The notes: generated by a model from the letters alone, not told the origin. A stretch of 64,000 nt of DNA from Streptomyces sp. NBC_01446 (GCF_026340095.1 NZ_JAPEPO010000001.1:186001-250000), one strand, 5' to 3'. Positions 22,352 to 31,505 are shown, numbered from the stretch's first letter. Program-made: numbers and translations.

Positions 22352-23359
22352 GTGAGCTCAGTGATCGCATCGACCCGGTTCTCCGTCCTCGACCGTTCGC
22401 GCACCCGTGAGGGGTACGACGGACCCGAGGCGCTGCGCGACACCGTGCGCCTCGCGCGGGAGCTCGACGCGCTCGGCTATCACCGCGTCTGGGTGGCGGA
22501 GCACCACGGCGTGCCGGGCGTCGCCGGGTCCGCACCGACCGTGCTCGCCGCGGCAGTCGCCGCCGCCACCCGCACCATCCGGGTCGGCACCGGCGGCGTG
22601 ATGCTGCCCAACCATCAACCCCTGGTGGTGGCCGAGCAGTTCGGGGTCCTGGAGTCGCTGTTCCCCGGCCGGATCGACATGGGCCTCGGCCGTTCGGTGG
22701 GCTTCACCGGCGGGGTGCGCAAGGCGCTCGGCCGGGACAAGGACGACGCCGACGACTTCGCCGGGCAGCTCGCCGAACTGCTCGCGTTCTTCCGCGGCAC
22801 CTCCGCGACCGGCGTGCGGGCACGCCCCTCGGACGGATTGACGGTCCCGCCGTTCGTGCTGGCCATGGGCGAGGGCGCGACGATCGCCGCCGAGGCCGGA
22901 CTCCCGATGGTGATCGGCGACCTCAGGAACCGCGAGAAGATGCTGCGCGGCATCGACCACTACCGCGCGGCGTTCCGGCCGTCCGCGTGGGCGCGCGAAG
23001 CGTACGTCGTCGTCTCGGGGACGGTCGCGGTCGCCGGGACGCCGGAGGCGGCCCAGCGCCTGCTGATCCCGGAGGCCTGGTCGATGGCGTACTCCCGCAC
23101 CCACGGCACGTTCCCGCCGCTGGCGCCCGCCGAGCGCGTGGAGGCGCTGACGATGACCGCGAAGGAGCGGGACTTCTACGAGTCCGGGCTGCGCGGCCAC
23201 ATCGCGGGCACCGAGGACCAGGTCGCGGACGAGCTGGAGACCCTGATCAAGGAGAGCGGCGCGCAGGAGGTCCTGGTCACGACCAGCTCGTACGACCGGG
23301 ACGGACTCCTGGACTCCTTCCGGCGGCTCGCCCGGGTCGCGGGCCTGGGCGCGGCCTAG
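22352..23359 (+). CDS. LLM-class (luciferase-like) flavin-dependent oxidoreductase
   Basis: 335 residues from GTG 22352. The bacterial luciferase-like TIM barrel is clear: RLARELDALGYHRVWVAEHH near residue 35, VAAATRTIRVGTGGVMLPNH near 70, LFPGRIDMGLGRSVGFTGG near 105 and a C-terminal HIAGTEDQVADELETLIKES. The AEHHG/GTGG pattern fits the subgroup without an F420-specific signature, so FMNH2 is the likely cosubstrate. The substrate is unknown. It ends 67 bp before the UvrA-like gene on the same strand. Confidence 0.88.
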   Translation: MSSVIASTRFSVLDRSRTREGYDGPEALRDTVRLARELDALGYHRVWVAEHHGVPGVAGSAPTVLAAAVAAATRTIRVGTGGVMLPNHQPLVVAEQFGVLESLFPGRIDMGLGRSVGFTGGVRKALGRDKDDADDFAGQLAELLAFFRGTSATGVRARPSDGLTVPPFVLAMGEGATIAAEAGLPMVIGDLRNREKMLRGIDHYRAAFRPSAWAREAYVVVSGTVAVAGTPEAAQRLLIPEAWSMAYSRTHGTFPPLAPAERVEALTMTAKERDFYESGLRGHIAGTEDQVADELETLIKESGAQEVLVTTSSYDRDGLLDSFRRLARVAGLGAA

Positions 23360-23426
23360 AATCGTGGGGTTTGCCCTCCTGCCCCCAGCTGACGCCACAT
23401 CCGAGCCGCCGTACGGAGCCCGCCCC

Positions 23427-25796
23427 ATGCACGAGCCCCCTCACGATCCGTTCGTCCGCGTGCGGGGTGCCTGTGAGCACAATCTGCGGGCCGTCGACGT
23501 GGACATCCCGCGCGACGTGCTCGCCGTGTTCACGGGGGTCTCCGGTTCCGGGAAGTCCTCTCTCGCCTTCGGGACGATCTACGCCGAGGCGCAGCGCCGC
23601 TACTTCGAGTCCGTGGCCCCGTACGCGCGCCGTCTCATCCACCAGGTGGGCGCCCCCAAGGTCGGCGAGATCACCGGCCTTCCGCCGGCCGTCTCGCTGC
23701 AGCAGCGCCGCTCCTCCCCCACGTCCCGCTCCTCCGTCGGCACCGTCACCACGCTCTCGAACTCATTGCGCATGCTGTTCTCGCGGGCGGGCGACTACCC
23801 GCCCGGCGCGGACCCGCTCGACTCGGACGCCTTCTCGCCGAACACGGCGGCCGGGGCGTGCCCCGAGTGTCACGGGCTCGGCGTGGTGCACCGCACGACG
23901 GAGGCGCTGCTCGTGCCCGACCCGTCCCTCTCCCTCCGCGAGGGCGCGATCGCCGCGTGGCCGGGTGCCTGGCAGGGCAAGAACCTGCGCGACGTCCTGG
24001 ACGCGCTCGGGTACGACGTCGACCGGCCGTGGCGTGAACTGCCGCAGGACGAACGGGACTGGATCCTGTTCACGGACGACCAGCCCGTCGTCACCGTGCA
24101 CCCCGTGCGGGACGCGGGCCAGATCCAACGCCCCTACCAGGGCACGTACATGAGCGCGAACCGCTACGTCCTCAAGACGTTCGCGGACTCCAAGAGCCAG
24201 ACGCTCCGCACGAGGGCCGAGCGGTTCCTCGACAGCGCGCCGTGTCCGGTGTGCGGCGGGGCGCGGCTGCGGGCCGAGTCGCTCGCGGTGACGTTCGGCG
24301 GCCGCACCATCGCGGATCTCGCGCATCTGCCGCTCGCGGACCTCGCGAAGATCTTCGACGCCCCCGGCGACGCCTCGGAGACCGCGCGGGTCCTCACCGG
24401 CGATCTGCTGGCCCGCATCGCCACCGTCACCGAACTCGGCCTCGGCTACCTCAGCCTGGACCGCGCCACACCCACGCTCTCCGCGGGCGAGCTCCAACGC
24501 CTGCGCCTGGCAACTCAGTTGCGCTCCGGCCTCTTCGGCGTGGTCTACGTGCTCGACGAGCCGTCGGCGGGCCTGCACCCGGCCGACACGGAGTCGCTCC
24601 TCACGGTCCTCGACCGGCTCAAGGCGGCCGGCAACTCGGTGTTCGTCGTCGAGCACCACATGGATGTCGTCCGCAAGGCCGACTGGCTCGTCGACGTCGG
24701 CCCGCTCGCGGGCGAGCACGGCGGCCGTGTCCTGCACAGCGGTCCCGTCGCGGATCTGGCGTCCGTCGCGGACTCGGCGACGGCGCGCTTCCTCTTCGGC
24801 CGCGAGAGGATGCCCGTGCGCACGGTGCGGGAGCCGCGCGGCCGGCTGAAGGTCGGCCCGGTGACCCGGCACAATCTGCGCGGCGTGTCGGTGGACGTGC
24901 CGCTGTCCACTTTCACGGCCGTCACCGGTGTCTCAGGGTCCGGGAAGTCCACGCTCATCGGCTCGATCACGGAGGAACTGGAGGGCGTGGGCCGCCTCGT
25001 GGTCGTCGACCAGAAGCCGATCGGGCGCACGCCGCGCTCCAACCTCGCCACGTACACGGGCCTGTTCGACGTCGTACGGAAGGTGTTCGCGGCCACCGAC
25101 GAGGCGAAGGCCCGCAAGTACGGCGTGGGGCGGTTCTCCTTCAACGTGGCCGGGGGCCGCTGCGAGACCTGCCAGGGCGAGGGCTTCGTCAGCGTCGAGC
25201 TCCTCTTCCTGCCGAGCACGTACGCGCCCTGCCCGGACTGCGGCGGCGCGCGCTACAACGCCGCGACGCTGGAAGTCACCTACCGGGGGCGGACGATCGC
25301 CGAGGTCCTCGATCTGACGGTGGAGAGCGCGGCGGAGTTCTTCGCGGACACGCCGGCCGTGGCGCGCAGCCTCGGCACGCTGCTCGACGTGGGGCTCGGC
25401 TATCTGCGGCTCGGGCAGCCGGCCACCGAGCTGTCCGGCGGGGAGGCCCAACGCATCAAGCTGGCGAGCGAGTTGCAGCGCGGGCGCCGCGGTCACACGT
25501 TGTACCTGCTCGACGAGCCGACGACCGGTCTTCATCCGGCCGATGTCGAGGTTCTGATGCGGCAGTTGCACGGGCTCGTCGACGCCGGGCACACCGTGGT
25601 GGTCGTCGAGCACGACATGGCGGTGGTCGCGGGCGCGGACTGGGTGATCGATCTGGGGCCGGGCGGCGGCGACGCGGGTGGTCGGATCGTCGCCGCGGGG
25701 CCGCCGACGGAGGTGGCGCGGGCGAGCGGGAGCGCTACGGCTCCCTATCTCGCCCGTGCCTTCCCGCCAGGCGCTCCGTTGGACGCGCGGCCATGA
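23427..25796 (+). CDS. UvrA2-like ABC ATPase (short UvrA without UvrB-binding domain)
   Basis: 789 residues from ATG 23427, about 150-200 shorter than housekeeping UvrA. It has two ABC modules: Walker [15 protein letters not shown] near residue 40 and [13 protein letters not shown] near 505, with [12 protein letters not shown] and [12 protein letters not shown] as Walker B regions. Zinc modules [16 protein letters not shown] and CETCQGEGF...CPDCGGAR are present. The first zinc motif follows the first Walker A by only about 100 residues, so the UvrB-binding insertion is missing. UvrA2-type proteins are linked to antibiotic or DNA-damage tolerance, and their partner is uncertain. The frame is open 63 bp further upstream. 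Confidence 0.9.
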   Translation: MHEPPHDPFVRVRGACEHNLRAVDVDIPRDVLAVFTGVSGSGKSSLAFGTIYAEAQRRYFESVAPYARRLIHQVGAPKVGEITGLPPAVSLQQRRSSPTSRSSVGTVTTLSNSLRMLFSRAGDYPPGADPLDSDAFSPNTAAGACPECHGLGVVHRTTEALLVPDPSLSLREGAIAAWPGAWQGKNLRDVLDALGYDVDRPWRELPQDERDWILFTDDQPVVTVHPVRDAGQIQRPYQGTYMSANRYVLKTFADSKSQTLRTRAERFLDSAPCPVCGGARLRAESLAVTFGGRTIADLAHLPLADLAKIFDAPGDASETARVLTGDLLARIATVTELGLGYLSLDRATPTLSAGELQRLRLATQLRSGLFGVVYVLDEPSAGLHPADTESLLTVLDRLKAAGNSVFVVEHHMDVVRKADWLVDVGPLAGEHGGRVLHSGPVADLASVADSATARFLFGRERMPVRTVREPRGRLKVGPVTRHNLRGVSVDVPLSTFTAVTGVSGSGKSTLIGSITEELEGVGRLVVVDQKPIGRTPRSNLATYTGLFDVVRKVFAATDEAKARKYGVGRFSFNVAGGRCETCQGEGFVSVELLFLPSTYAPCPDCGGARYNAATLEVTYRGRTIAEVLDLTVESAAEFFADTPAVARSLGTLLDVGLGYLRLGQPATELSGGEAQRIKLASELQRGRRGHTLYLLDEPTTGLHPADVEVLMRQLHGLVDAGHTVVVVEHDMAVVAGADWVIDLGPGGGDAGGRIVAAGPPTEVARASGSATAPYLARAFPPGAPLDARP

Positions 25797-25956
25797 ATCC
25801 GCGGGCCGTCGGTGGGTGGTCGGCTCCCCCAAGTTCTCGGCTCCGCTCGAACAGGGGGACCCTCATCGCGGCGGAGCCGCATATCGGCCCGGCCCCGCGC
25901 CCCTGAAGGGGCGCGATACCGCACCGCAGTTCGCCGGAACCCCTTCCGGTGGGGTC

Positions 25957-26766
25957 TCAGGCCACCAGCTCGGTGCTGGGCCGGCGGGGCCGGCCCGTCG
26001 TCCCCGCCTCGGCGGCCCGGGCCAGTGAGCGGCGGTCGAGGTGAGAGCCCGGCGGGATCACGTCCCGTATCTCGACCTCGGCCACCAGCCCCCGTGTCGA
26101 CGCCACCCGCCACAGCGAGGCGAGCAGCGTGTCGTCGCCGACGAACGCGGCAGCGGTGCTGGCCGCCCCGTCGGCGAGCCGGTACCGGACGCGGACCGGC
26201 TGGACCGGGACCCCCGCGTCCAGCGCGGCCTGGAAGACGGCGCGCCGGAAGTGCCCCTGCGCGTGGCCGCACCAGGTGCTGCCCTCGGGGAACGCGACGA
26301 CCGCGGAGCCGGCCCGCAGCGCCTCGGCGATGCGGGCGACCGTGTCGGGGAGGGCGCGCAGCCGGTCCCGCTCGATGAACAGGACGCCGCTGCGCGCGAC
26401 CACCGGCCCGGCCAGGGGCCACCGCCCTATCTCCATCTTGGCGAGCATCCGTGCCGGGCGCACGGCGCCGAGCAGCGGGATGTCCAGCCAGGAGATGTGG
26501 TTGGCGACCAGGAGCAGACCGCCGGTGGCGGCGGCGGTGCCGGTGACGCGGACCTGGACCCCTACGGCCCACGCGATCGCCCGGCACCACCGCCCGACGA
26601 GTCCGGCGGGGATCCGCCCGCCGAACGGTGACAGCGCGATCCCGGCCAGGACCAGGACCACGACCGCCGCTATCCGCAGCACGGCCCGGGGCACGGCCGA
26701 CGTGGACCCCGCCGGCTCCACGCATGCCTTCGGGGTGCAGGGCGCGCTGGGCAGCCAGACGCTCAT
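25957..26766 (-). CDS. olsA: 1-acyl-glycerol-3-phosphate-type acyltransferase, probably lyso-ornithine-lipid acyltransferase OlsA
   Basis: 269 residues. An N-terminal membrane helix (VLRIAAVVVLVLAGIALSPF) is followed by a PlsC domain with the HX4D catalytic motif NHISWLD near residue 92 and the substrate motif AFPEGSTWCGH near 160. The start overlaps the stop of the upstream OlsB-like gene by one base, so they are coupled. That pairing points to the second step of ornithine-lipid synthesis, O-acylation of lyso-ornithine lipid, rather than general phosphatidate synthesis. The assignment to OlsA rests on context. Confidence 0.8.
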   Translation of the reverse strand: MSVWLPSAPCTPKACVEPAGSTSAVPRAVLRIAAVVVLVLAGIALSPFGGRIPAGLVGRWCRAIAWAVGVQVRVTGTAAATGGLLLVANHISWLDIPLLGAVRPARMLAKMEIGRWPLAGPVVARSGVLFIERDRLRALPDTVARIAEALRAGSAVVAFPEGSTWCGHAQGHFRRAVFQAALDAGVPVQPVRVRYRLADGAASTAAAFVGDDTLLASLWRVASTRGLVAEVEIRDVIPPGSHLDRRSLARAAEAGTTGRPRRPSTELVA

Positions 26767-27536
26767 CAGACCGGGGCGAGGGAGAGGAAGTGCCGCAGAT
26801 AGCGCGGGTTGACCCGGCGCATCGACAGCAGCACGTACAGGTCGGCGACTCCGAAGTCCGGGTCGTGGGCCGGCTCCGCGCACACCCAGGCGCCGAGGCG
26901 GAGGTAGCCGCGCAGCAGCGGCGGGAGATCGGTGCGGGCGGGGAACTCCACACCCTCCGCGTCCCAGGGCAGCAGCGGTCGTACGCGGTACTCCTCGGGA
27001 GCCAGGTACTTGGTCCGCACGCGGTCCCAGGTACCCGCCGCGAGGGCGCCGCCGTCGGCCAGCGGGATGGAGCAGCAGCCGGCCAGCCACTCGTGGCCGC
27101 GGTCGACCATGTAGCGGGCTATCCCGGCCCAGATGAGGCCGATGACGGCGCCGTCCCGGTGGTCGGGGTGCACACAGGAGCGGCCGACCTCGACGAGGCC
27201 TGGCCGGATCCCGTCGAGGGACGTCAGGTCGAACTCGCCCTCCGAGTAGAGTCGTCCGGCGACGGAGGCCCGCTCCGGCGGCAGCAGCCGGTAGGTGCCG
27301 ACGACCTGCCCGGTGACCGTGTCGCGGACGAGCAGGTGGTCGCAGTACGCGTCGAAGGCGTCGACGTCGAGGCCCGGATGCGGGGTGGTCAGCAGGGCGC
27401 CCATCTCGCCCGCGAAGACGTCGTGCCGCAGCCGCTGCGCGGCACGCACGTCGGCCTCGTCGCGGGCGAGTGAGACGCTGTAGCGGGTGGGCGCCGCGGG
27501 CTGCGGGGGACGGTCGAGCGTGGAAACGCCGTTCAT
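26766..27536 (-). CDS. olsB: GNAT-family ornithine N-acyltransferase, OlsB-like
   Basis: 256 residues from ATG 27536. The sequence has the OlsB/hemolysin-type GNAT layout: RYSVSLARDEADVRAAQRLR and HDVFAGEMG at the start, DHLLVRDTVTGQVVGTYRLL near residue 80, VEVGRSCVHPDHRDGAVIGL (acyl-carrier binding loop) near 125, and a C-terminal LRGYLRLGAWVCAEPAHDPD. OlsB transfers a 3-hydroxyacyl group from acyl carrier protein to ornithine. With olsA overlapping by one base, the pair would make phosphorus-free ornithine lipids. It is divergent from the gvp operon, with 330 bp between them. Confidence 0.82.
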   Translation of the reverse strand: MNGVSTLDRPPQPAAPTRYSVSLARDEADVRAAQRLRHDVFAGEMGALLTTPHPGLDVDAFDAYCDHLLVRDTVTGQVVGTYRLLPPERASVAGRLYSEGEFDLTSLDGIRPGLVEVGRSCVHPDHRDGAVIGLIWAGIARYMVDRGHEWLAGCCSIPLADGGALAAGTWDRVRTKYLAPEEYRVRPLLPWDAEGVEFPARTDLPPLLRGYLRLGAWVCAEPAHDPDFGVADLYVLLSMRRVNPRYLRHFLSLAPV

Positions 27537-27696
27537 GGCTCTCTCCTGGTCACGGGCCGGGGCGGCGAGGCGGGGGCCGCTGAGCGGTGTCGTGCGGTCC
27601 GCCGCCCCTGTTCTTCCGATGCCGACTGACCGTCGAGTAACCGGCGTAGAGCGCGCGGGTGTGAGGTTGTTGAACGGCTCAAGCCGCACCTGTCAG

Positions 27697-27734
27697 TTCG
27701 CCGGCGCGCAGTGCGGCGGCCACCTGCGGGTTTC
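27697..27734. repeat. Left copy of a direct repeat flanking the gas-vesicle operon
   Basis: TTCGCCGGCGCGCAGTGC at 27697-27714 recurs exactly at 31524-31541, just past the operon, and the following 20 bp are also related. On the minus strand both copies would encode a similar peptide ending (GNPQVAAALRAGE versus GDPRMAGALRAGE). The rest of the 27537-27866 gap contains no gene that I recognise. Confidence 0.6.
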
Positions 27735-27866
27735 CCCCGCACCACTCACGCCGCGCCACAAGGCCGGTCCGCCCTCCGCGGCCCGAGCTCCGCTCGAACG
27801 ATGGGCCCGGCTCGTATGGCCTAGCTGTACACGCGCGCACCGGCTCCAGCGGCAAGAGTGAAGTGC

Positions 27867-28190
27867 ATGACCGAATCCGGAGCCGACGAGCGACGGCGTG
27901 GCACGGCCTCGTCCACCAAACGCCGACGGACCGTGCACGGTGCCGGGGAGGCCGCCCGGCGCGCCGCCGAGGAGCTGACGGAGCTGATCCGCCACCGCCT
28001 CGAAGGGGTCTCCGCGGTGTGCCGGGGCGAGGACGACGGCTGGATCGTCGACGTCGACGTACTCGAACTGGCGCGCATCCCCGACACCACCAGTCTGCTC
28101 GCGACGTACCAGGTGGAACTCGACTCGGCGGGCGAGCTCGTGCAGTACCGCCGTGTCTCCCGCTACCGGCGCGGAGCCCAGGACCAGTGA
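27867..28190 (+). CDS. gvpO: Gas vesicle protein GvpO
   Basis: 107 residues: a basic, disordered N-terminus (DERRRGTASSTKRRRTV) followed by the GvpO domain, with AAEELTELIRHRLEGVSAVC, DDGWIVDVDVLELARIPDTT and LATYQVELDSAGELVQYRRV. GvpO is an accessory protein of actinobacterial and haloarchaeal gas-vesicle clusters. It is the first gene of the operon here, as in streptomycete clusters. The ATG at 27867 was chosen over a start three codons upstream. gvpA follows after 37 bp. Confidence 0.9.
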   Translation: MTESGADERRRGTASSTKRRRTVHGAGEAARRAAEELTELIRHRLEGVSAVCRGEDDGWIVDVDVLELARIPDTTSLLATYQVELDSAGELVQYRRVSRYRRGAQDQ

Positions 28191-28227
28191 CCGGGCCGTC
28201 GCACAAGTCTCCCGGAAGGACCGCCGC

Positions 28228-28731
28228 ATGACCGTCTACACCGACGAGGTCGTCTGTGCGCCGCGCGCCGGAACCCTCTACGACGTGATGGAACTGATCC
28301 TCGACCGCGGCATGGTGATCGACGTCTTCGTGCGCGTCTCGCTGGTCGGGATCGAGATCCTCAAGATCGACGCGCGGATCGTGGTCGCCAGCGTAGACAC
28401 CTACCTGCGCTTCGCCGAAGCGTGCAACCGCCTCGACCTCGAGCACGACTCGCGTTCCAAGACCGTGCCCGAGTTGTTCGGCGGCGGGCCGGTCTCCAAG
28501 ACGATCGGCAAGGCGGGCGCCAAGCGCACCGCCCGCTCGCTGACCGACAAGGTGAAGGACGTCCTCACCCCGGACGACGACACGGACGACGACGAGGGCT
28601 CCGAGCGCGCCGCCGAGCCGGAACGCAGGCGCCGCAGCCCCGCGAAGAAGACCTCCAGCTCCTCGAGCCGCCGCGGCAGTGACGACGACCGCCCCCGGAC
28701 CCGGCGCCGCAAGGCCGAGGAGGAGGAGTGA
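28228..28731 (+). CDS. gvpA: Gas vesicle structural protein GvpA with long charged tail
   Basis: 167 residues from ATG 28228, with GGAAGGA upstream. Residues 10-75 are the GvpA fold that forms the vesicle ribs: TLYDVMELILDRGMVIDVFV, RVSLVGIEILKIDARIVVAS and VDTYLRFAEA. After it come about 90 extra residues, highly charged and ending in runs of Ser, Arg, Asp and Glu. Canonical GvpA of buoyant bacteria ends near residue 70-90; long tails occur in streptomycetes. The tail would lie on the vesicle surface. The stop overlaps the gvpF start by four bases. Confidence 0.92.
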   Translation: MTVYTDEVVCAPRAGTLYDVMELILDRGMVIDVFVRVSLVGIEILKIDARIVVASVDTYLRFAEACNRLDLEHDSRSKTVPELFGGGPVSKTIGKAGAKRTARSLTDKVKDVLTPDDDTDDDEGSERAAEPERRRRSPAKKTSSSSSRRGSDDDRPRTRRRKAEEEE

Positions 28732-29486
28732 CCGTGACGGCCACCGCCGCCCCCACCACCGCCGGCACGCTCTACGTCTACGGCATCGCCCCCGCGGGCG
28801 TGCGTCCCCCGCGCGCCCCCGGAGTGGACGGCGCGGCGGTGCGGCTGCTGGCCGAGGCCGGGCTGTGCGCGGCGGTCTCGGACGCCCCGGCTCAGGTCCG
28901 GGCGCGCCGACGGGACCTGATGGCCCATCAGTCGGTGCTCGGCGAACTCACCGCGCAGGGACCGGTCCTGCCCATGCAGTTCGCCGTCCTCACGCCCGAC
29001 TCCGAGGCCCTTCGCGGCCAACTGCGCACCGACCAGGCCCACTTGATGACACAGCTGGAAAGCGTGCGGGGTTGCGTCGAGATGAACGTGAAGGGCACCG
29101 TCGTGCCCGGCTGCTTCGCCGACCTCGTACACCGCGACGAGACCCTGCGCGCGCTCGCCCGCAAGACCCGCAACCGCCCCGGCTACGAGGCGAACGTACG
29201 GCTGGGCGAGGCGCTCGCCAAAGGCGTAACCCGCGAGGCCCGGCGTGCGGCACGCGAGGTTCTGGCCTGCCTGGCTCCGCTCGCCGTGCGCACGGCGCAG
29301 GGACCGGTCGACGACGAGCAGGTGCTGAGCACGTCGTTCCTGGTGCGCTCCGCCGACGAGCCCCGCTTCCGGCAGGTGCTCACCGACCGGGCTCGCGACG
29401 TCGGCGACCGGCTGACCCTCAGCGTGACCGGCCCGCTGCCTTGCTACAGCTTCGTCGACGCGTCGTCCGCCCCGGCCGGCCGGTGA
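28728..29486 (+). CDS. gvpF: Gas vesicle protein GvpF (GvpL/F family)
   Basis: 252 residues from GTG 28728, overlapping the gvpA stop. The GvpL/F fold is visible in GTLYVYGIAPAGV at the N-terminus, DLMAHQSVLGELTAQGPVLP near residue 63, FAVLTPDSEAL, and the C-terminal VTGPLPCYSFVD. GvpF binds GvpA and is thought to act as a chaperone or assembly factor at the vesicle tip. A paralogue (gvpL) is encoded three genes downstream. It is translationally coupled to gvpA. Confidence 0.92.
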   Translation: MTVTATAAPTTAGTLYVYGIAPAGVRPPRAPGVDGAAVRLLAEAGLCAAVSDAPAQVRARRRDLMAHQSVLGELTAQGPVLPMQFAVLTPDSEALRGQLRTDQAHLMTQLESVRGCVEMNVKGTVVPGCFADLVHRDETLRALARKTRNRPGYEANVRLGEALAKGVTREARRAAREVLACLAPLAVRTAQGPVDDEQVLSTSFLVRSADEPRFRQVLTDRARDVGDRLTLSVTGPLPCYSFVDASSAPAGR

Positions 29487-29490
29487 CGCG

Positions 29491-29832
29491 ATGGGACTCG
29501 TGAGCGGGCTCCTGCTGCTGCCGCTGGCCCCGCTGCGCGGCACCCTCTGGGTCGCCGACCACCTGCTGGAGGAGGCCGAACGCCAGATGGGTGACCCGCG
29601 TGCGGTGCGGGCACGCCTGGCGGCACTCAACCGGGCCCTGGAGGAGGGTGCGATCGACGAGGCAACCTTCGAGAAGGAGGAGGAGCGCCTGCTCCAACGC
29701 CTCGCCAGTCCGGTCCGGTTCACCGGTCACAGCTCGGTGGCCGCGACCCGTCCCGCGCCGGGTGCGCCCGACCGACGGCACCGCCGCGAGCCTGCCCCCT
29801 CACGCCACCGGCGCCGCGGAGGCGCCTCATGA
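29491..29832 (+). CDS. gvpG: Gas vesicle protein GvpG
   Basis: 113 residues. It begins with the GvpG motif MGLVSGLLLLPLAPLRGTLW, then VADHLLEEAERQMGDP and ALEEGAIDEATFEKEEERLL, and ends in an Arg/Pro-rich tail absent from shorter relatives. GvpG is a minor accessory protein needed for vesicle assembly. It starts 4 bp after gvpF and overlaps the next gene by four bases. Confidence 0.9.
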   Translation: MGLVSGLLLLPLAPLRGTLWVADHLLEEAERQMGDPRAVRARLAALNRALEEGAIDEATFEKEEERLLQRLASPVRFTGHSSVAATRPAPGAPDRRHRREPAPSRHRRRGGAS

Positions 29833-30173
29833 CCGACCTCGGCACCTGGCCCGCGGGCGCGGATCCGCAGCCCGTCGGACCGCCCAGCGGCAGCCTCGCG
29901 GACCTGCTCGAACGGGTCCTGGACAAGGGAATCGTCATCGCGGGCGACATCAAGATCGAGCTGCTCGACATCGAACTGCTCACCATCCGGCTGCGCCTGT
30001 TCATCGCCTCGGTCGAGACCGCCAAGAAGGCGGGCATCGACTGGTGGGAGACGGACCCGGCGCTGTCCTCGCGCGCCGCGCGTGACGCGCTCACCGAGGA
30101 GAACGCGCAACTGCGCGCCCGTCTCGAAGCCCTTGAGGAAGCCGACCCCGACACCGCGGAGGGAGACAAATGA
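29829..30173 (+). CDS. gvpJ: GvpA-family minor gas vesicle protein (GvpJ type)
   Basis: 114 residues. A GvpA-like core (about residues 20-75) reads LADLLERVLDKGIVIAGDIK, IELLDIELLTIRLRLFIASV and ETAKKAGIDWW. A short coiled segment (LTEENAQLRARLEALEEA) follows. It lacks the long charged tail of the main GvpA. GvpJ-type paralogues occur in small amounts and help nucleate the conical tips. GvpJ, GvpM and GvpS are hard to tell apart by sequence, so the letter follows streptomycete gene order. Confidence 0.85.
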   Translation: MTDLGTWPAGADPQPVGPPSGSLADLLERVLDKGIVIAGDIKIELLDIELLTIRLRLFIASVETAKKAGIDWWETDPALSSRAARDALTEENAQLRARLEALEEADPDTAEGDK

Positions 30174-30970
30174 CGACGGTCACCTGCGTGTTCGCCGTGA
30201 CGGACACCCCGCCGCCGGACGAGGTGCTCGCGGTGACGCCCGGCCATGACGGCGGTGGTCCGCTGCGGGTCCTGGCCGCGGGCCCGCTGCATCTGGTCGT
30301 CCAGGACGCTCCCGCGGCGGACTTCGGCGAGGAGGCGCTCGCGGAGCGCCTCAACCGGCCCGACGAGCTGGAGCGTTGTGCCCGGGCCCACCACCGCGGC
30401 GTGGAGACGGCCGCGAGCGCGGGCACGGCCGTTCCGCTGCCGATGGCGACGCTTTATCTCGACGACGACAACGCGGTACGGGCCGTGGCCGCCCGGGAGG
30501 CGTCCCTGCGCGCTCTGCTGGACCGGCTGCGCGACCGTACGGAGTGGGCGGTGAAGGTGCACGGTCCGGCAACCGCGCGAGCGGGCGTCGCGGCCGGGGA
30601 GGGAGCGGCCGACGGGCGGTCGTACCTGCGCCGGGCGAGCGCGCTGCGGCGCACCGAGCGCGAGGCGCGCGAGTCGACCCTGGCGCAGGCCCACGCCGTC
30701 GACCGGGAGTTGCGGCGCTACGCCGTCGCCGCGACGCGGCACCGGCCGCAGAGCGAGCAGCTGACCGGCACGAGCGTCCCGCAACTGCTCAACGCGGCCT
30801 ATCTGGTCGACGACGGACGCCGCACCGAGTTTGTCCGGGCCGTCGGTGAACTGGCCCGCGACGTCGGCCGCTCGGCCGTGGAGGTCACCATGTCCGGGCC
30901 CTGGATCCCATACTCCTTCGCCCAGTTGGACGAGGTGGAGCGCGCAGCGCGCCAGGAGGTCCCCGCATGA
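30170..30970 (+). CDS. gvpL: Gas vesicle protein GvpL (GvpL/F family)
   Basis: 266 residues from ATG 30170, coupled to the previous gene. The family core is seen in TCVFAVTDTPPPDEVLAV, AVPLPMATLYLDDDNAV, the charged helix YLRRASALRRTEREARESTL and the C-terminal VEVTMSGPWIPYSFAQLDEV, which parallels the VTGPLPCYSF end of gvpF. The N-terminal half is divergent. It is an accessory or tip protein. The stop overlaps the next start by four bases. Confidence 0.9.
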   Translation: MTTVTCVFAVTDTPPPDEVLAVTPGHDGGGPLRVLAAGPLHLVVQDAPAADFGEEALAERLNRPDELERCARAHHRGVETAASAGTAVPLPMATLYLDDDNAVRAVAAREASLRALLDRLRDRTEWAVKVHGPATARAGVAAGEGAADGRSYLRRASALRRTEREARESTLAQAHAVDRELRRYAVAATRHRPQSEQLTGTSVPQLLNAAYLVDDGRRTEFVRAVGELARDVGRSAVEVTMSGPWIPYSFAQLDEVERAARQEVPA

Positions 30971-31215
30971 CCGTGCCGGTCGTCGGCGCCACGGACCGCT
31001 CGGTGGTCCCCTGGGACGGCCCGGAGCCGTACGCGCCCGTCGGGGTACCGCTCGTCGACCTGCTCGACCGGGTGCTGACGACCGGCGTCGTGGTCAGCGG
31101 TGACCTCGTGCTGGCCATCGCCGACGTGCCGCTGGTGCGGATCTCCCTGCACGCCCTGCTGGCGTCGGTCAGCGACCGGGTCCCCGCGCCCTGGTCGGAC
31201 AGCGGGCCGCTGTGA
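30967..31215 (+). CDS. gvpS: GvpA-family minor gas vesicle protein (GvpS type)
   Basis: 82 residues with a compact GvpA-like core: PLVDLLDRVLTTGVVVSGDL, VLAIADVPLVRISLHALLAS. The N-terminus is an acidic-aromatic stretch of about 28 residues. It is the third GvpA-family member of the operon; the name follows its position between gvpL and gvpK in streptomycete clusters. Coupled on both sides by four-base overlaps. Confidence 0.85.
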   Translation: MTVPVVGATDRSVVPWDGPEPYAPVGVPLVDLLDRVLTTGVVVSGDLVLAIADVPLVRISLHALLASVSDRVPAPWSDSGPL

Positions 31216-31505
31216 CCGCGCCGCGCGCCCACGCGGTGGACCTCGATCCCGAGCGGGTCACCAACGACCTGGCGGCCCTGGTCCTGACCGTCGTGGAACT
31301 CCTGCGGCAACTCATGGAACGCCAGGCGGTGCGCCGTTTCGACGAGGGGACGCTCAGCGCCGAGCAGGAGGACCGGCTCGGCACCGCGCTGATGCTGCTC
31401 GACGAGCGGATGGACGAGTTGTGCGCGCAGCACGGTCTGCAGCGCAGCGACCTCAACCTGGACCTCGGCCCGCTGGGCCCCCTCCTCGCCGATCCCGGAC
31501 CGTGA
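31212..31505 (+). CDS. gvpK: Gas vesicle protein GvpK
   Basis: 97 residues from GTG 31212. The GvpK domain is complete: NDLAALVLTVVELLRQLMER, QAVRRFDEGTLSAEQEDRLG, and the C-terminal LDLGPLGPLL. GvpK is an accessory protein conserved in nearly all gvp clusters. It closes the operon. No gvpN, the AAA ATPase of some clusters, is present. A strong hairpin follows at 31620. Confidence 0.92.
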   Translation: MTAPRAHAVDLDPERVTNDLAALVLTVVELLRQLMERQAVRRFDEGTLSAEQEDRLGTALMLLDERMDELCAQHGLQRSDLNLDLGPLGPLLADPGP

